From Prochlorococcus sp. AG-363-P01 (GTDB lineage: Bacteria > Cyanobacteriota > Cyanobacteriia > PCC-6307 > Cyanobiaceae): a stretch of 48,984 nt of DNA. The notes under the pieces are model-generated. The model was not told the origin of the DNA, searched no databases, and was given only the letters and a program-made list of their open reading frames with translations. The stretch lies in contig QCGC01000009.1 in assembly GCA_003278225.1 (NCBI GenBank), forward strand, positions 1-48,984, in the 5' to 3' direction. Of this stretch, positions 26,402 through 35,618 are shown piece by piece (the first letter of the stretch is position 1; each line of letters opens with the position of its first letter). The translations under genes and the position numbers were made by a program.

Positions 26402-26850
26402 ATTTTCTTAATACCAAGGTTTTTCGGAGAATCTGATAGTTCTCCTTAGTCTCTTGATACTTCTTTAGATAGCCTACCCCGCCACAATCCCGTCAAATTA
26501 AAATAGTCAATTACATAGCGACTCGTAAACATTAGAGGAATTGAATACTTCAGATTACTGGACTTCAGCAGTGAGTTGGTTGACAATTATGGCCTCATGG
26601 AGAGAAAGGTGTTAAAAGCAGCTAAACCAAATAATCCAATCTCCTATCGGCAAGTTAAACCATATGCCAGTAGAGCCTTGTCACTCTCATAAGACTTATC
26701 AAGTCCTAACTAAACGCTAATAACTGCTATTTGCTGCCTTCAAAACGGAGTTGTTGAATCTAAATAATATAGATGGAATTGTAAGTTCTTAAAAGTGCCC
26801 TTAAAATCTATATCTGGAAATGTAACTATAAGCATAAAAGATTAATAGCT
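26402..26850. other. Gene-poor stretch upstream of tRNA-Ala
   Basis: The part at about 26440-26750 is less AT-rich than the island around it, suggesting core-type DNA. It contains a 6-bp hairpin with GGAGAA and TTCTCC arms at 26426-26445. A 28-codon minus-strand frame at 26446-26532 starts with ATG and has no recognisable motif. I see no intact gene. It may hold the tRNA promoter. Confidence 0.4.
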
Positions 26851-27879
26851 TTAATCTAAATAATAATCTTTATACCAACGAACAAATTCTTGAATTCCTT
26901 TGTCCAATGATGTATTAGGTCTAAATCCAATCCATTCTGCTATCGAATTTGTATTGGCTGAAGTTATTTTTACGTCTCCTGGTTGCATTGGCAAGAAATT
27001 TTTAATAGCTTTTTTATTCAATTCTGTTTCCAGGGTAGTTATAAAGTCCATAAGATTAATAGAATTACTATTGCCTATATTTAATATTTTATAAGGAGCC
27101 CAGCTTGTATCTGGATTAGGGTTATCTCTAATAAAAGTTTTATCTGGTTTGGCTGGTTTATCTATCAATCTAATCATAACTTCTATAATATCATCTATAT
27201 AAGTAAAGTCCCTTGACATATGACCTTGATTGTAAATATCAATCGGTTTATTCTCTAAAATTGATTTTGTAAACATCATTGGAGCCATGTCGGGCCTTCC
27301 CCATGGACCATATACGGTAAAAAACCTTAATCCTGTACAAGGTATATTGTATAAGTGACTATAAGTATGAGCAATTAATTCATTAGCCTTTTTTGTGGCC
27401 GCATAAAGACTAACTGGATGATCAACAGGGTCCTTTTCAGAGAATGGTATTTTAATATTCCCTCCATATACTGAGCTAGAGCTAGCGAAAATAAAATTCT
27501 CTACTTGATATCTATGGCAACATTCAAGCAAATTATTAAATCCCACTATATTTGAATTAATATATGCACTAGGATTTTGCAAAGAATATCTTACCCCTGC
27601 TTGAGCTGCCAGATTAAAAACAATATCTGGCTTGTATTTATTAAATAAATAATTGAGTAAGTCCTTATCTTCCAAGTCTCCTTTGATAAACTCCCATTCT
27701 AAATCTTTACTACTTGAGTAAAGATTTAATTCTTCTAACCTTGATTCCTTTAGTTTGACATCATAATAAGTGTTCATATTATCTAAACCGACTATTTGTT
27801 CATTCCTTTCAAATAATTTTTTGCAAAGATGAAATCCTATAAAACCTGCAGAACCTGTAATAAAAATTTTTCTGCTCAT
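26851..27879 (-). CDS. UDP-glucuronate 4-epimerase-like
   Basis: Extended SDR that most likely interconverts UDP-glucuronate and UDP-galacturonate. Seen: IFITGSAGFIGFHL at residues 5-18, DNMNTYYDVKLKESRL near 37-52 (the N-YYD-LK motif typical of GAE/LpsL-type epimerases), FASSSSVYGGN near 130, catalytic YAATKK near 153, and PDMAPMMFTKSI near 195. Length 342 aa fits. It is 18 bp downstream of the UDP-glucose dehydrogenase gene, which supplies its substrate, so the two form an operon. Confidence 0.85.
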   Translation of the reverse strand: MSRKIFITGSAGFIGFHLCKKLFERNEQIVGLDNMNTYYDVKLKESRLEELNLYSSSKDLEWEFIKGDLEDKDLLNYLFNKYKPDIVFNLAAQAGVRYSLQNPSAYINSNIVGFNNLLECCHRYQVENFIFASSSSVYGGNIKIPFSEKDPVDHPVSLYAATKKANELIAHTYSHLYNIPCTGLRFFTVYGPWGRPDMAPMMFTKSILENKPIDIYNQGHMSRDFTYIDDIIEVMIRLIDKPAKPDKTFIRDNPNPDTSWAPYKILNIGNSNSINLMDFITTLETELNKKAIKNFLPMQPGDVKITSANTNSIAEWIGFRPNTSLDKGIQEFVRWYKDYYLD

Positions 27880-27897
27880 TGCTTGATAGTTTTCATA

Positions 27898-29343
27898 TTA
27901 AGAAGGCATTAAGTTTATAGATTGCAACTTACTTCCACAGCCTAGGCTCCATAGTTTCATTCCACATCTTTTAGCTTCGCTTTGATCAGTGATTGATCTT
28001 GTATCAAAGAGCCATGATGGAGATCTCATTACTGTTGATATTTCACTCCATTCTATATTCTTGAATTCATCCCACTCTGTCAAAACAATAACTGCATCAG
28101 CACCTCTAGATGCATCAAGAATAGAGTCAGCAAATGTCCATGAGCCTTCCCCTCCATAGGAATATTCATTTTCACTTATTTCTAGGTCTTCTTCAATTTG
28201 TTTTCTGGTAACTCTGGGATCATATATATACAAATTACCACCTTCTATAATTAATTCATTGCATATATGTATAGCCGCTGATTCTCTTGTATCGTTTGTA
28301 TTCGCTTTAAAGGCAAAGCCTAGGATTGCTAACTTCTTGCCCGAAACTGATCCAAAGAGTTTTTCTACAATAACCCTTAAGATCCTTTGTTTTTGCCAAT
28401 TGTTGATATCAATTATTTTCTGCCAATATTCTGAGACTTCATGTAGGCCATAATAATTACATATATATACTAAATTTAAAATATCTTTTTTAAAGCAGCT
28501 ACCCCCAAATCCTGGACTTGCATTTAAAAAATAATTCCCTATTCTTTTATCTGCTCCTATCGCAGTTGAAACTTCTTTTACATCCGCCCCAGTAGCCTCG
28601 CATAATGCAGAGATCGAGTTAATTGAACTAATTCTTTGAGCTAGAAAAGCATTAGCAATTAACTTTGAGAGTTCAGAACTCCAAAGATCTGTGGTTAATA
28701 TTTTTTCCTTATCTACCCAATTTAAGTAAATATTAACTAATGCTTTTATAGCTTCTTGGTTCTCTCCTCCTATGAGAACTCTATCTGGACATTCCAAATC
28801 TTGAATTGCTGTACCTTCTGATAAAAATTCAGGGTTAGATAAAACATAGAATTGTTTATTATCAGTTTGAGAATCATTTGTCTTTTCTAAGGAAGTCTCA
28901 AGAATTTGTCTTATCATTAGAGCAGTTTTAACTGGCAATGTACTTTTCTCAACGACTATAGTTTCACCTTTGGCATATTTAGATACTTGTCTTGCTGATG
29001 CTTCAACCCATTTGAGATCACTAGCTTTTCCAGCTCCAATACCTTTAGTTTTAGTTGGTGTATTTACTGAAATAAATATCATGTCTGCATTGGAGATGTG
29101 ATATTTTATTTCTGTTGAAAAGTGTAAATTCCGTCCTCTTCTCCTTTTAATAACTTGATCCAGGTTAGGCTCATATATAGGTAGATGAGATAGGTTTTCA
29201 CTATTCCAAGCTTGAATTCTATTTTCATTGACATCAACAACATTTATTTGAATGTCATGGCACCTATCTGCAATTACTGCCATAGTAGGTCCTCCAACAT
29301 AACCGGCACCAATACAGCAAATATTTTTTATTTCTATTTTCAT
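27898..29343 (-). CDS. ugd: UDP-glucose 6-dehydrogenase
   Basis: Oxidises UDP-glucose to UDP-glucuronate with two NAD+. N-terminal NAD domain with ICCIGAGYVGGPTMAVIA near residues 8-25 and FISVNTPTKTKG near 90. The central family has LSNPEFLSEGTAI near 168 and the catalytic cysteine in GFGGSCFKKDILNL near 279. The C-terminal domain has LGFAFKANTNDTRES near 345. The 481-aa length and the NTPTKTKGIGAGKASDL insert are of the long, eukaryote-like UGDH class. It sits between the UDP-xylose synthase gene (4 bp upstream) and the 4-epimerase gene, all minus strand: a UDP-uronate operon. Confidence 0.92.
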   Translation of the reverse strand: MKIEIKNICCIGAGYVGGPTMAVIADRCHDIQINVVDVNENRIQAWNSENLSHLPIYEPNLDQVIKRRRGRNLHFSTEIKYHISNADMIFISVNTPTKTKGIGAGKASDLKWVEASARQVSKYAKGETIVVEKSTLPVKTALMIRQILETSLEKTNDSQTDNKQFYVLSNPEFLSEGTAIQDLECPDRVLIGGENQEAIKALVNIYLNWVDKEKILTTDLWSSELSKLIANAFLAQRISSINSISALCEATGADVKEVSTAIGADKRIGNYFLNASPGFGGSCFKKDILNLVYICNYYGLHEVSEYWQKIIDINNWQKQRILRVIVEKLFGSVSGKKLAILGFAFKANTNDTRESAAIHICNELIIEGGNLYIYDPRVTRKQIEEDLEISENEYSYGGEGSWTFADSILDASRGADAVIVLTEWDEFKNIEWSEISTVMRSPSWLFDTRSITDQSEAKRCGMKLWSLGCGSKLQSINLMPS

Positions 29344-29347
29344 TGAA

Positions 29348-30271
29348 TTAAAGATTTTTATAGAACTGGATAGTTTTCTCTAATCCTTGATGAATAGTTG
29401 TACTCGGATTCCAATCTAGAAGACTGGATGCAAGATCTATTAGTGGCTTCCTTTCCCTAGGATCTCCTTTTGGCAAGCTTAGTTTGACAATTTTTGTTTT
29501 TGGATTAATTTTTTTTGAAATGATCTTTGCTAATTCTAAAATGCTATATTCTTCAGTAGGGTTGCCTAAATTGATAGGGCCAGTGTGTTCCGAATTCATA
29601 AGTTGAACTAATCCATCAACTAGATCATCAACATAACAGAATGATCGCATTTGTGTCCCATCACCATAAATAGTTATAGGTTTATTGTTAAGAGACTGAT
29701 AGATAAAATTACTAATCACTCTCCCATCATAAGGTGACATATGAGGGCCATAAGTGTTAAAAATTCGTGCTATACGTATAGGAATATTGTGCACTCGAAA
29801 ATAGTCAAAAGACAGTGATTCTGCAATACGTTTCCCCTCCCCATAGCAACTTCTCAAACCAATGGGATTAATAGAACCATTATAAGACTCAGCCTGAGGG
29901 TGACACTCTGGATCACCATATACTTCACTTGTGCTAGCTAGAAGAAATTTAGAATTACATTTCTTCGCTAAATCCAACATGTTATTGGTGCCAAGAAAGC
30001 ATGTTCTAGAGGTTTTGATTGGATCCTTCTGATAGTAGACAATTGATGCAGGGCAAGCTAAATGCCAAATTTTATGTACTTGAAGCTCTATTGGATTACT
30101 TACGTCATGCTCAATTATTTTAAGTCTTGAGCTTTTTAGCCATTTTTGCAGATTACTTCTATCCCCAGTTGAAAAATCATCAAGGCACAATACATCTTCT
30201 CCAGCCTCCATAAGCTTGTTAATTAAATTAGAACCTATAAATCCAGCGCCCCCTGTGACAAGATTTATCAC
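29348..30271 (-). CDS. UDP-glucuronate decarboxylase (UDP-xylose synthase)
   Basis: Decarboxylates UDP-glucuronate to UDP-xylose. Characteristic motifs: NLVTGGAGFIGSNL at the start, CLDDFSTGDRSNL, HLACPASIVYYQKDPIKT near residue 70-88, LLASTSEVYGDP, catalytic SCYGEGKRIAESL, RIFNTYGPHMSPYDGRVISNF and YGDGTQMRSFCYVDDL. The frame extends to TTG at 30316, but the GTG at 30271 starts two codons before the conserved strand and gives 307 aa; both are possible. First gene of the minus-strand operon with ugd (4-bp gap) and the 4-epimerase, so UDP-GlcA is channelled to xylose and GalA donors. Confidence 0.9.
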   Translation of the reverse strand: MINLVTGGAGFIGSNLINKLMEAGEDVLCLDDFSTGDRSNLQKWLKSSRLKIIEHDVSNPIELQVHKIWHLACPASIVYYQKDPIKTSRTCFLGTNNMLDLAKKCNSKFLLASTSEVYGDPECHPQAESYNGSINPIGLRSCYGEGKRIAESLSFDYFRVHNIPIRIARIFNTYGPHMSPYDGRVISNFIYQSLNNKPITIYGDGTQMRSFCYVDDLVDGLVQLMNSEHTGPINLGNPTEEYSILELAKIISKKINPKTKIVKLSLPKGDPRERKPLIDLASSLLDWNPSTTIHQGLEKTIQFYKNL

Positions 30272-30316
30272 AAATCTTCTTAAGATAACTTCAGTTAAGT
30301 CTATTGCACTTCTCAA

Positions 30317-30761
30317 AGTATCTATTCTAGTTTTACATTAAGATACATATTTAATCCTGATATTAAACTTTTCAGAACTATTAACTATATTTTTAGAGGT
30401 AACTTTATAAGCCTAATTACAGTCTGACAACTTATATTTTCTCCTATTTCTATTAAAGGTCTGAATGGCTTAACTACTAATTATTGAATACTGGTAAAAC
30501 AAGAAGCTGATCTTTGAAAAGATGCCAATCTAACAAGTAAAAGGCTTGATAGTTTCAATGCATATGATCAAAATTATTCTTTTGTCTCAACCAGCATTGT
30601 GCCATCAAGAAAAATGATTGCCTCCTTCAAAGACAATCCTAATATAACAAAATTCACTATATTTCTTTATTATGAGTTGGAACCGATTATATTAGTGAGT
30701 GTAAATACTAACATTAATTTGATATGACATCTGAACATCGAGCATTCCTAAAGTCAATTAA
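30317..30761. other. Divergent intergenic region
   Basis: AT-rich space between the minus-strand UDP-xylose synthase operon and plus-strand galE; it must carry promoters for both. No open frame above about 20 codons, no repeat and no RNA-like fold was found. Confidence 0.4.
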
Positions 30762-31817
30762 ATGAGAAGAATATTAGTTACAGGAGGTGCTGGTTTTATA
30801 GGTAGCCATACTTGTTTGCTACTTCTAGAAAAAGGTTATGAGTTGTTTGTTATTGATTCTTATGTTAATAGCTCTAAACATTCGCTAGGGCAAGTTCGCG
30901 ATATTTCGAAAAACATAAATCCATCCTATGAAAAAAACATACATGTTTTCGAGGGTGATTTAAGAGACCACGAATTTTTGGAAAAAGTTTTCATCAATGC
31001 ACAAGATAGTGACCTTCCTATTCAGGGTGTAATACACTTTGCAGGTTTGAAGTCTGTAGTTGAATCAGTTAAGTTTCCTTTAAAGTATTGGGATGCAAAT
31101 GTAAACAGTTCTATTAACCTTCTCAAGGTTATGGAAGCACATAATTGCAGGGTAATTGTATTTAGCAGTAGCGCAACTATTTATGGCCTATCTAATAATT
31201 ATTTCCTTAGAGAAGAAGATGAAATCAAGCCAATTAATCCTTACGGAAATACAAAAGCAGCAGTAGAGCAAATTTTAAATGATACTTATAATAGCTCTAA
31301 AAATTGGCGCATAGCTAATCTTCGTTATTTCAATCCAATAGGTGCTCATCCTTCTGGTTTGATTGGTGAAAACCCATTAAAAAAAATTCCTAATAATATC
31401 TTTCCCTATATAACTCAAGTGGCTTCAAATAATATTAGCCAATTAAATGTCTTTGGAAATGATTGGCCAACACCTGATGGAACAGGTGTAAGGGATTATA
31501 TACATGTTATGGATCTTGCAGAAGGACATCTTATGGCTTTGGAGTACCTAGAGAAAGAAGACCCTAAAGTGCTTAATTTAAACCTTGGGACTGGCAGAGG
31601 TACTAGTGTTTTGGAATTGGTTGAAACCTTTGAGAGGGTAAATAATCTAAAAATTCCCTATAGTTATACAAACAGAAGAGAAGGCGATGCAGCTAGACTT
31701 GTTGCGGATAATTCTTTGGCAAGTTCTCTTTTAGGTTGGACTCCCAAAAAGACCTTAGAAGATATGTGCTTAGATGGTTGGAAATGGCAATCTTTAAATA
31801 TTAACGGATATCAATAA
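30762..31817 (+). CDS. galE: UDP-glucose 4-epimerase
   Basis: Interconverts UDP-glucose and UDP-galactose. Seen: RRILVTGGAGFIGSHTCLLL at the N-terminus, VIHFAGLKSVVESVKFPLKYWDAN near residues 86-109, VFSSSATIYG near 130, catalytic YGNTKAAVEQ near 154, LRYFNPIGAHPSG near 182 and GTGVRDYIHVMDLAEGH near 235. All are GalE hallmarks. Length 351 aa is normal. Single plus-strand gene; 137 bp downstream lies the convergent lexA. Confidence 0.95.
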   Translation: MRRILVTGGAGFIGSHTCLLLLEKGYELFVIDSYVNSSKHSLGQVRDISKNINPSYEKNIHVFEGDLRDHEFLEKVFINAQDSDLPIQGVIHFAGLKSVVESVKFPLKYWDANVNSSINLLKVMEAHNCRVIVFSSSATIYGLSNNYFLREEDEIKPINPYGNTKAAVEQILNDTYNSSKNWRIANLRYFNPIGAHPSGLIGENPLKKIPNNIFPYITQVASNNISQLNVFGNDWPTPDGTGVRDYIHVMDLAEGHLMALEYLEKEDPKVLNLNLGTGRGTSVLELVETFERVNNLKIPYSYTNRREGDAARLVADNSLASSLLGWTPKKTLEDMCLDGWKWQSLNINGYQ

Positions 31818-31845
31818 AAGATATATAGAGGGTTTTTATAAACAT

Positions 31846-31882
31846 AAGCTGATATCAAATTTCACTAAAGCTGATATCAAAT
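31846..31882. repeat. Two copies of a 15-bp direct repeat
   Basis: AAGCTGATATCAAAT occurs at 31846-31860 and 31868-31882, a 22-bp period, in the gap between galE and the 3' end of lexA. The GATATC core also occurs near the galE stop. Possibly slipped-strand duplication at the island/core junction. Confidence 0.8.
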
Positions 31883-31954
31883 ATATAAGTCACTAACTAA
31901 AATAATTAATGATTAGATATGATTGATAAAAGTTTGTCACTAAGTCTAATCCCG

Positions 31955-32581
31955 TCAGACTTGACGCCATACAGCAAGCAACCTTCCCTGAAGATGAACT
32001 TGATCTGCCTCTATCTGAATTGGTTCATATAAAGGGTTAGCAGCCTCAAGCCTAATCAAAGATCCATCACGAAAAAAATGTTTAAGGGTAGTCCCACTAC
32101 CTGGGACCATTGCACTAACAACAGTTCCATCCTTCACCCTAAGAGGATCTAACACAGGCTCCATTAAAACCACATCCCCATCTGCAATATGCGCATCCAC
32201 CATTGAGTCTCCATTAACAGTTAACGCAAACACATCTTTTCGGTCAAAAACAGAATTCAACTCCAACCTTTCTTGAACATCATCAAAAGTTTCGATTAAG
32301 CCCCCTGCTGCGACTGCACCAAGCACTGGGATACCGGACACCAATCCCCCTACAAGCTGCAAGGTTCGAGCTTGTCCTTCCTGCCAGGTAATCCATCCTT
32401 TTTCTTGCAAATGCCTAAGCCGACTCTGTATAGGAGCAGGCGAACGCAAACCCATTGCTTGCATCATCTGCCTAATAGAAGGACTGTGATGATATGTACC
32501 TATATAGTCCAACAACCAGTCATATAACTCTTGCTGAGCAGAGGTGAGCAAATTATTAGGGGGCAAAGCCACTGTGTCCAA
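31955..32581 (-). CDS. lexA: LexA repressor
   Basis: SOS-type transcriptional regulator with self-cleavage. A winged-helix N-terminal domain (TSAQQELYDWL, SIRQMMQAMGLRSPAPIQSRL) is followed by the S24 peptidase domain. The cleavage Ala-Gly sits in GAVAAGGLIE, the catalytic Ser in NGDSMVD, and the catalytic Lys in GTTLKHFF. The open frame reaches TTG at 32632, overlapping argF by 4 nt. The first 17 codons look unlike LexA, so an internal start near TTG 32581 or GTG 32572 (about 205-208 aa, usual length) is more likely. It lies just after argF on the same strand, and this start is 48 bp past the argF stop. In cyanobacteria LexA often regulates carbon or redox genes more than SOS. Confidence 0.9.
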   Translation of the reverse strand: MDTVALPPNNLLTSAQQELYDWLLDYIGTYHHSPSIRQMMQAMGLRSPAPIQSRLRHLQEKGWITWQEGQARTLQLVGGLVSGIPVLGAVAAGGLIETFDDVQERLELNSVFDRKDVFALTVNGDSMVDAHIADGDVVLMEPVLDPLRVKDGTVVSAMVPGSGTTLKHFFRDGSLIRLEAANPLYEPIQIEADQVHLQGRLLAVWRQV

Positions 32582-32628
32582 TGAAGCGACAATACATTTG
32601 TACCTACCACAAGGGTATTTGGCAAGCT

Positions 32629-33585
32629 TCAAAGACCTCCCAACAAAGCAGCAAGGAGAGCTTGCTGAACATGTAGTCGATTTTCAGACTGATCAAAAAT
32701 TCTACTGGACTTACTTTCCAAAACTTCTTCACTTATTTCTTCTCCTCGATGCGCCGGTAAGCAATGGAGGACTATTGCTTCTGGGCTCGCTACCGAAAGC
32801 AATTTCTTATCAAGACAAAAGCTTTTAAAAGCATCTTTTCTTAGGCTTTGTTCTTGTTCCTGACCCATAGAAGCCCAGACATCGGTATACACAGCATTCG
32901 CATCACACACTGCTTCAAAAGGATCATTAGTTAACTCAATCTTTGCTCCAGCCAGAGCAAGATCTCTTGATTTAGCAACTATTGCTGATAATGGCTCAAA
33001 TCCTTTTGGCGTCCCAATACGCACATTCACTCCTAAGAGAGCGCCACAAATCATTAATGAGTGAGCAACATTATTCCCATCTCCCACAAATGCAAGAGTC
33101 TGGCCCTGCAATGAGCCAAAAGCCTCTTTAATAGTAAGAAAGTCAGCAAGCGCCTGACAAGGGTGTTCTAAATCTGTCAACGCGTTAATGACAGGAATAG
33201 AAGACCATTTTGCGTAAGATTCCAACTCGCTGTGCTTATAAGTCCTTATAGCCAAAGCATCACAGAAGCGACTTAATACTCTTGCCGTGTCTTCCAAAGG
33301 TTCGCCACGACCTAACTGCGAGACTTTTGGGTTTAGATCAATAGTTTGACCACCAAGTCGAGCCATTGCTACCTGAAAGCTAACTCGTGTGCGAGTAGAA
33401 GCCTTGGTGAAGATTAAACCTAAAACACGATTTCCAAGATCTATCCTTTCAGGTCCTTTCTTAAGTTGATTTGCCAACTCAAGCAAAGCAACTGACTGTT
33501 TGGAAGTTAGGTCTGATGATGAAAGGAAATCACCGCCTTTTAATGAAGACAGAGCGGCAGCGAAACCATGGGAAATTTCAGCCAT
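32629..33585 (-). CDS. argF: Ornithine carbamoyltransferase
   Basis: Makes citrulline from ornithine and carbamoyl phosphate in arginine synthesis. Carbamoyl-phosphate site STRTRVSF near residue 62, HPCQALADFLTI near 142, FVGDGNNVAHSL near 164, ornithine-binding region DVWASMGQE near 240 and HCLPAHRGEEI near 283. Length 318 aa is standard. The ATG at 33585 begins an N-terminus rich in Ser and Leu before the conserved helix. Probably co-transcribed with lexA, which follows; ftsH lies 54 bp upstream on the same strand. Confidence 0.97.
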   Translation of the reverse strand: MAEISHGFAAALSSLKGGDFLSSSDLTSKQSVALLELANQLKKGPERIDLGNRVLGLIFTKASTRTRVSFQVAMARLGGQTIDLNPKVSQLGRGEPLEDTARVLSRFCDALAIRTYKHSELESYAKWSSIPVINALTDLEHPCQALADFLTIKEAFGSLQGQTLAFVGDGNNVAHSLMICGALLGVNVRIGTPKGFEPLSAIVAKSRDLALAGAKIELTNDPFEAVCDANAVYTDVWASMGQEQEQSLRKDAFKSFCLDKKLLSVASPEAIVLHCLPAHRGEEISEEVLESKSSRIFDQSENRLHVQQALLAALLGGL

Positions 33586-33639
33586 GGAAGAAGCTTTATG
33601 GAATAACTATGAATGAAAAAAAATATTTGATCAAGTGAT

Positions 33640-35517
33640 TCATTCCGAAATTATTTCCTTAGGCATAATACTTTTTTCAAGCATCTCTTTAAGTAAATCC
33701 CCTTCAATCACTTCTTTATCAAGAATTTGTTTAGAGATGCTTTCTAGCAAAGGAAGGTTATGCCTAAGGATCTTCAATGCATTCTCATGAGCAGTATCTA
33801 CAAGCCCTCTAACTTCTTTATCAATAGCCTGGGCTGTTGCATCACTAACAACTCTACGAGGATTGTTATTACCGCCCAAAAAGGTTCCTCCACCTTGTTT
33901 GTCATAAGCAAGTGGGCCCAATATTTCACTCATCCCATAGGTTCCGACCATTTGCTCAGCAAGGTCGGTGGCTCTCTGCAAATCATTTGAAGCTCCTGTT
34001 GTGATTTTGCCAAAGACGATTTCCTCAGCAGAACGTCCTCCCAACAAAGTTGCTATCTGACCCTGTAAATCCTCCTTGGAGTTCAAGAATCTTTCCTCAG
34101 TTGGGAGCTGCAATGTATATCCAAGTGCACTCATACCTCTGGGCACTATGGAAATTTTGCTGACCTTATTACCACCGGGCATTAAATGACCAACTATTGC
34201 ATGGCCAACTTCGTGATAAGCCACAACTCTCTTTTCATCTTCTTGAAGAACTCTGCTTTTCTTTTCAAGTCCAGCTACAACTCTTTCAATCGCTTCATTA
34301 AGATCTTTCTGCTCAACTTGGGTCCTTTTTCCTCTAGCCGCAAGTAATGCGGCCTCATTAACCATATTTGCCAGATCTGCACCAGCGAAACCACTAGTTG
34401 CTTGTGCTATTTGATCTAGATCTACTCCCGAGGCAAGTTTGACCTTATTAACATAGATTTCAAGAATCGTTTTACGACCAGAAAGGTCTGGCCTATCTAC
34501 TAAAACCTGCCTATCAAATCTGCCTGGGCGCAAAAGTGCTGCATCAAGAACTTCTGGCTGGTTTGTTGCTGCCAATACAATTACAGGCTTGTCAGTAGAA
34601 GCAAAGCCATCCATTTCAGTCAGCAACTGATTAAGTGTCTGTTCCCTCTCATCATTTCCTCCAACTACTCCCATCGAACCAGATCTGCTCTTCCCAATAG
34701 CATCTAGCTCATCAATAAAAATGATGCAAGGCGCCTTCTTTTTCGCTTGTTCAAAAAGGTCCCTTACACGAGCCGCACCTGCACCTACAAATAATTCAAC
34801 AAACTCAGAGCCTGAAATTATAAAGAAAGGCACACTAGCTTCACCTGCTACAGCTTTAGAGAGCAAGGTTTTTCCCGTCCCTGGAGGACCCACCAAGAGA
34901 ACACCCTTCGGAATCCTGGCCCCAATATCTGTATATCGCTCAGGGGTTTTCAGAAAGTCAACAATCTCAGTCAATTCATATTTAGCTTCATCTACTCCTG
35001 CAACATCATCAAAGGTAACTCGTGACTCTTCATCCGGAACATATACCTTGGCTTTGCTCTTGGTGAAGCTCAGTGCTCCCTGAGCTCCACCTCCTCCCAT
35101 ACTCCTTCGAGCAAAAAACTGAAGTACAAGTATGAAAATCAGTGGAGGTACGACCCAGCTCAGTATGGTTGTGAAAATATTAGGTTTTTTAGGTGGGGCT
35201 GCCGCAAATTCGACACCTCTATTTTCAAGTCGTTGAGGCAAATCCATATCAAAAATTGGAGTGGTTGCCAAAACGGATGGGGCACCTTCCTCAGGAGATG
35301 CCAATTCGTATCTAATTTGCTCTTGTGTGATATATGCCCTTTTCACTTCTCCATCATTGACTTGATCAATAAACAGGGAATAAGGGACCCTTGGCACTTG
35401 CATGCTGGGATTCGGGAATAAGCTGCTAATCAATAACAACGCGCCAAAACCAATCAAAAGAAAATTAATAATCCCAAAACGCCTATTAGGCTGATTATCA
35501 TCTTGACGTATAGCCAT
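33640..35517 (-). CDS. ftsH: ATP-dependent zinc metalloprotease FtsH
   Basis: Membrane AAA+ protease for quality control, including photosystem II repair in cyanobacteria. Two N-terminal spans ([15 protein letters not shown] near 18, and [16 protein letters not shown] near 121) enclose a lumenal domain. Then come the AAA+ module with Walker A GPPGTGKT near 209, Walker [10 protein letters not shown] near 266 and the second region of homology RPGRFDRQ, and the zinc site [11 protein letters not shown] near 433. Length 625 aa is normal. Marine cyanobacteria carry several FtsH paralogs; which one this is was not settled. Confidence 0.97.
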   Translation of the reverse strand: MAIRQDDNQPNRRFGIINFLLIGFGALLLISSLFPNPSMQVPRVPYSLFIDQVNDGEVKRAYITQEQIRYELASPEEGAPSVLATTPIFDMDLPQRLENRGVEFAAAPPKKPNIFTTILSWVVPPLIFILVLQFFARRSMGGGGAQGALSFTKSKAKVYVPDEESRVTFDDVAGVDEAKYELTEIVDFLKTPERYTDIGARIPKGVLLVGPPGTGKTLLSKAVAGEASVPFFIISGSEFVELFVGAGAARVRDLFEQAKKKAPCIIFIDELDAIGKSRSGSMGVVGGNDEREQTLNQLLTEMDGFASTDKPVIVLAATNQPEVLDAALLRPGRFDRQVLVDRPDLSGRKTILEIYVNKVKLASGVDLDQIAQATSGFAGADLANMVNEAALLAARGKRTQVEQKDLNEAIERVVAGLEKKSRVLQEDEKRVVAYHEVGHAIVGHLMPGGNKVSKISIVPRGMSALGYTLQLPTEERFLNSKEDLQGQIATLLGGRSAEEIVFGKITTGASNDLQRATDLAEQMVGTYGMSEILGPLAYDKQGGGTFLGGNNNPRRVVSDATAQAIDKEVRGLVDTAHENALKILRHNLPLLESISKQILDKEVIEGDLLKEMLEKSIMPKEIISE

Positions 35518-35618
35518 AGCTTAAAAATTGCTTCTCTTTAAGGTAAGCGTGACCAACTTAAAACGTTTAAATCGTCTGGCGAAAGAACCGAACGAAAGCA
35601 AGAAAGTCTGTTTACTTA

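Noticed and set aside
26426-26445. Rho-independent terminator near the tRNA
   Set aside because: The 6-bp stem has an 8-nt loop and no T-run on either strand.
30317-30761. Hidden RNA gene between the UDP-xylose synthase and galE genes
   Set aside because: No stable stem-loop or tRNA-like pattern found by eye.
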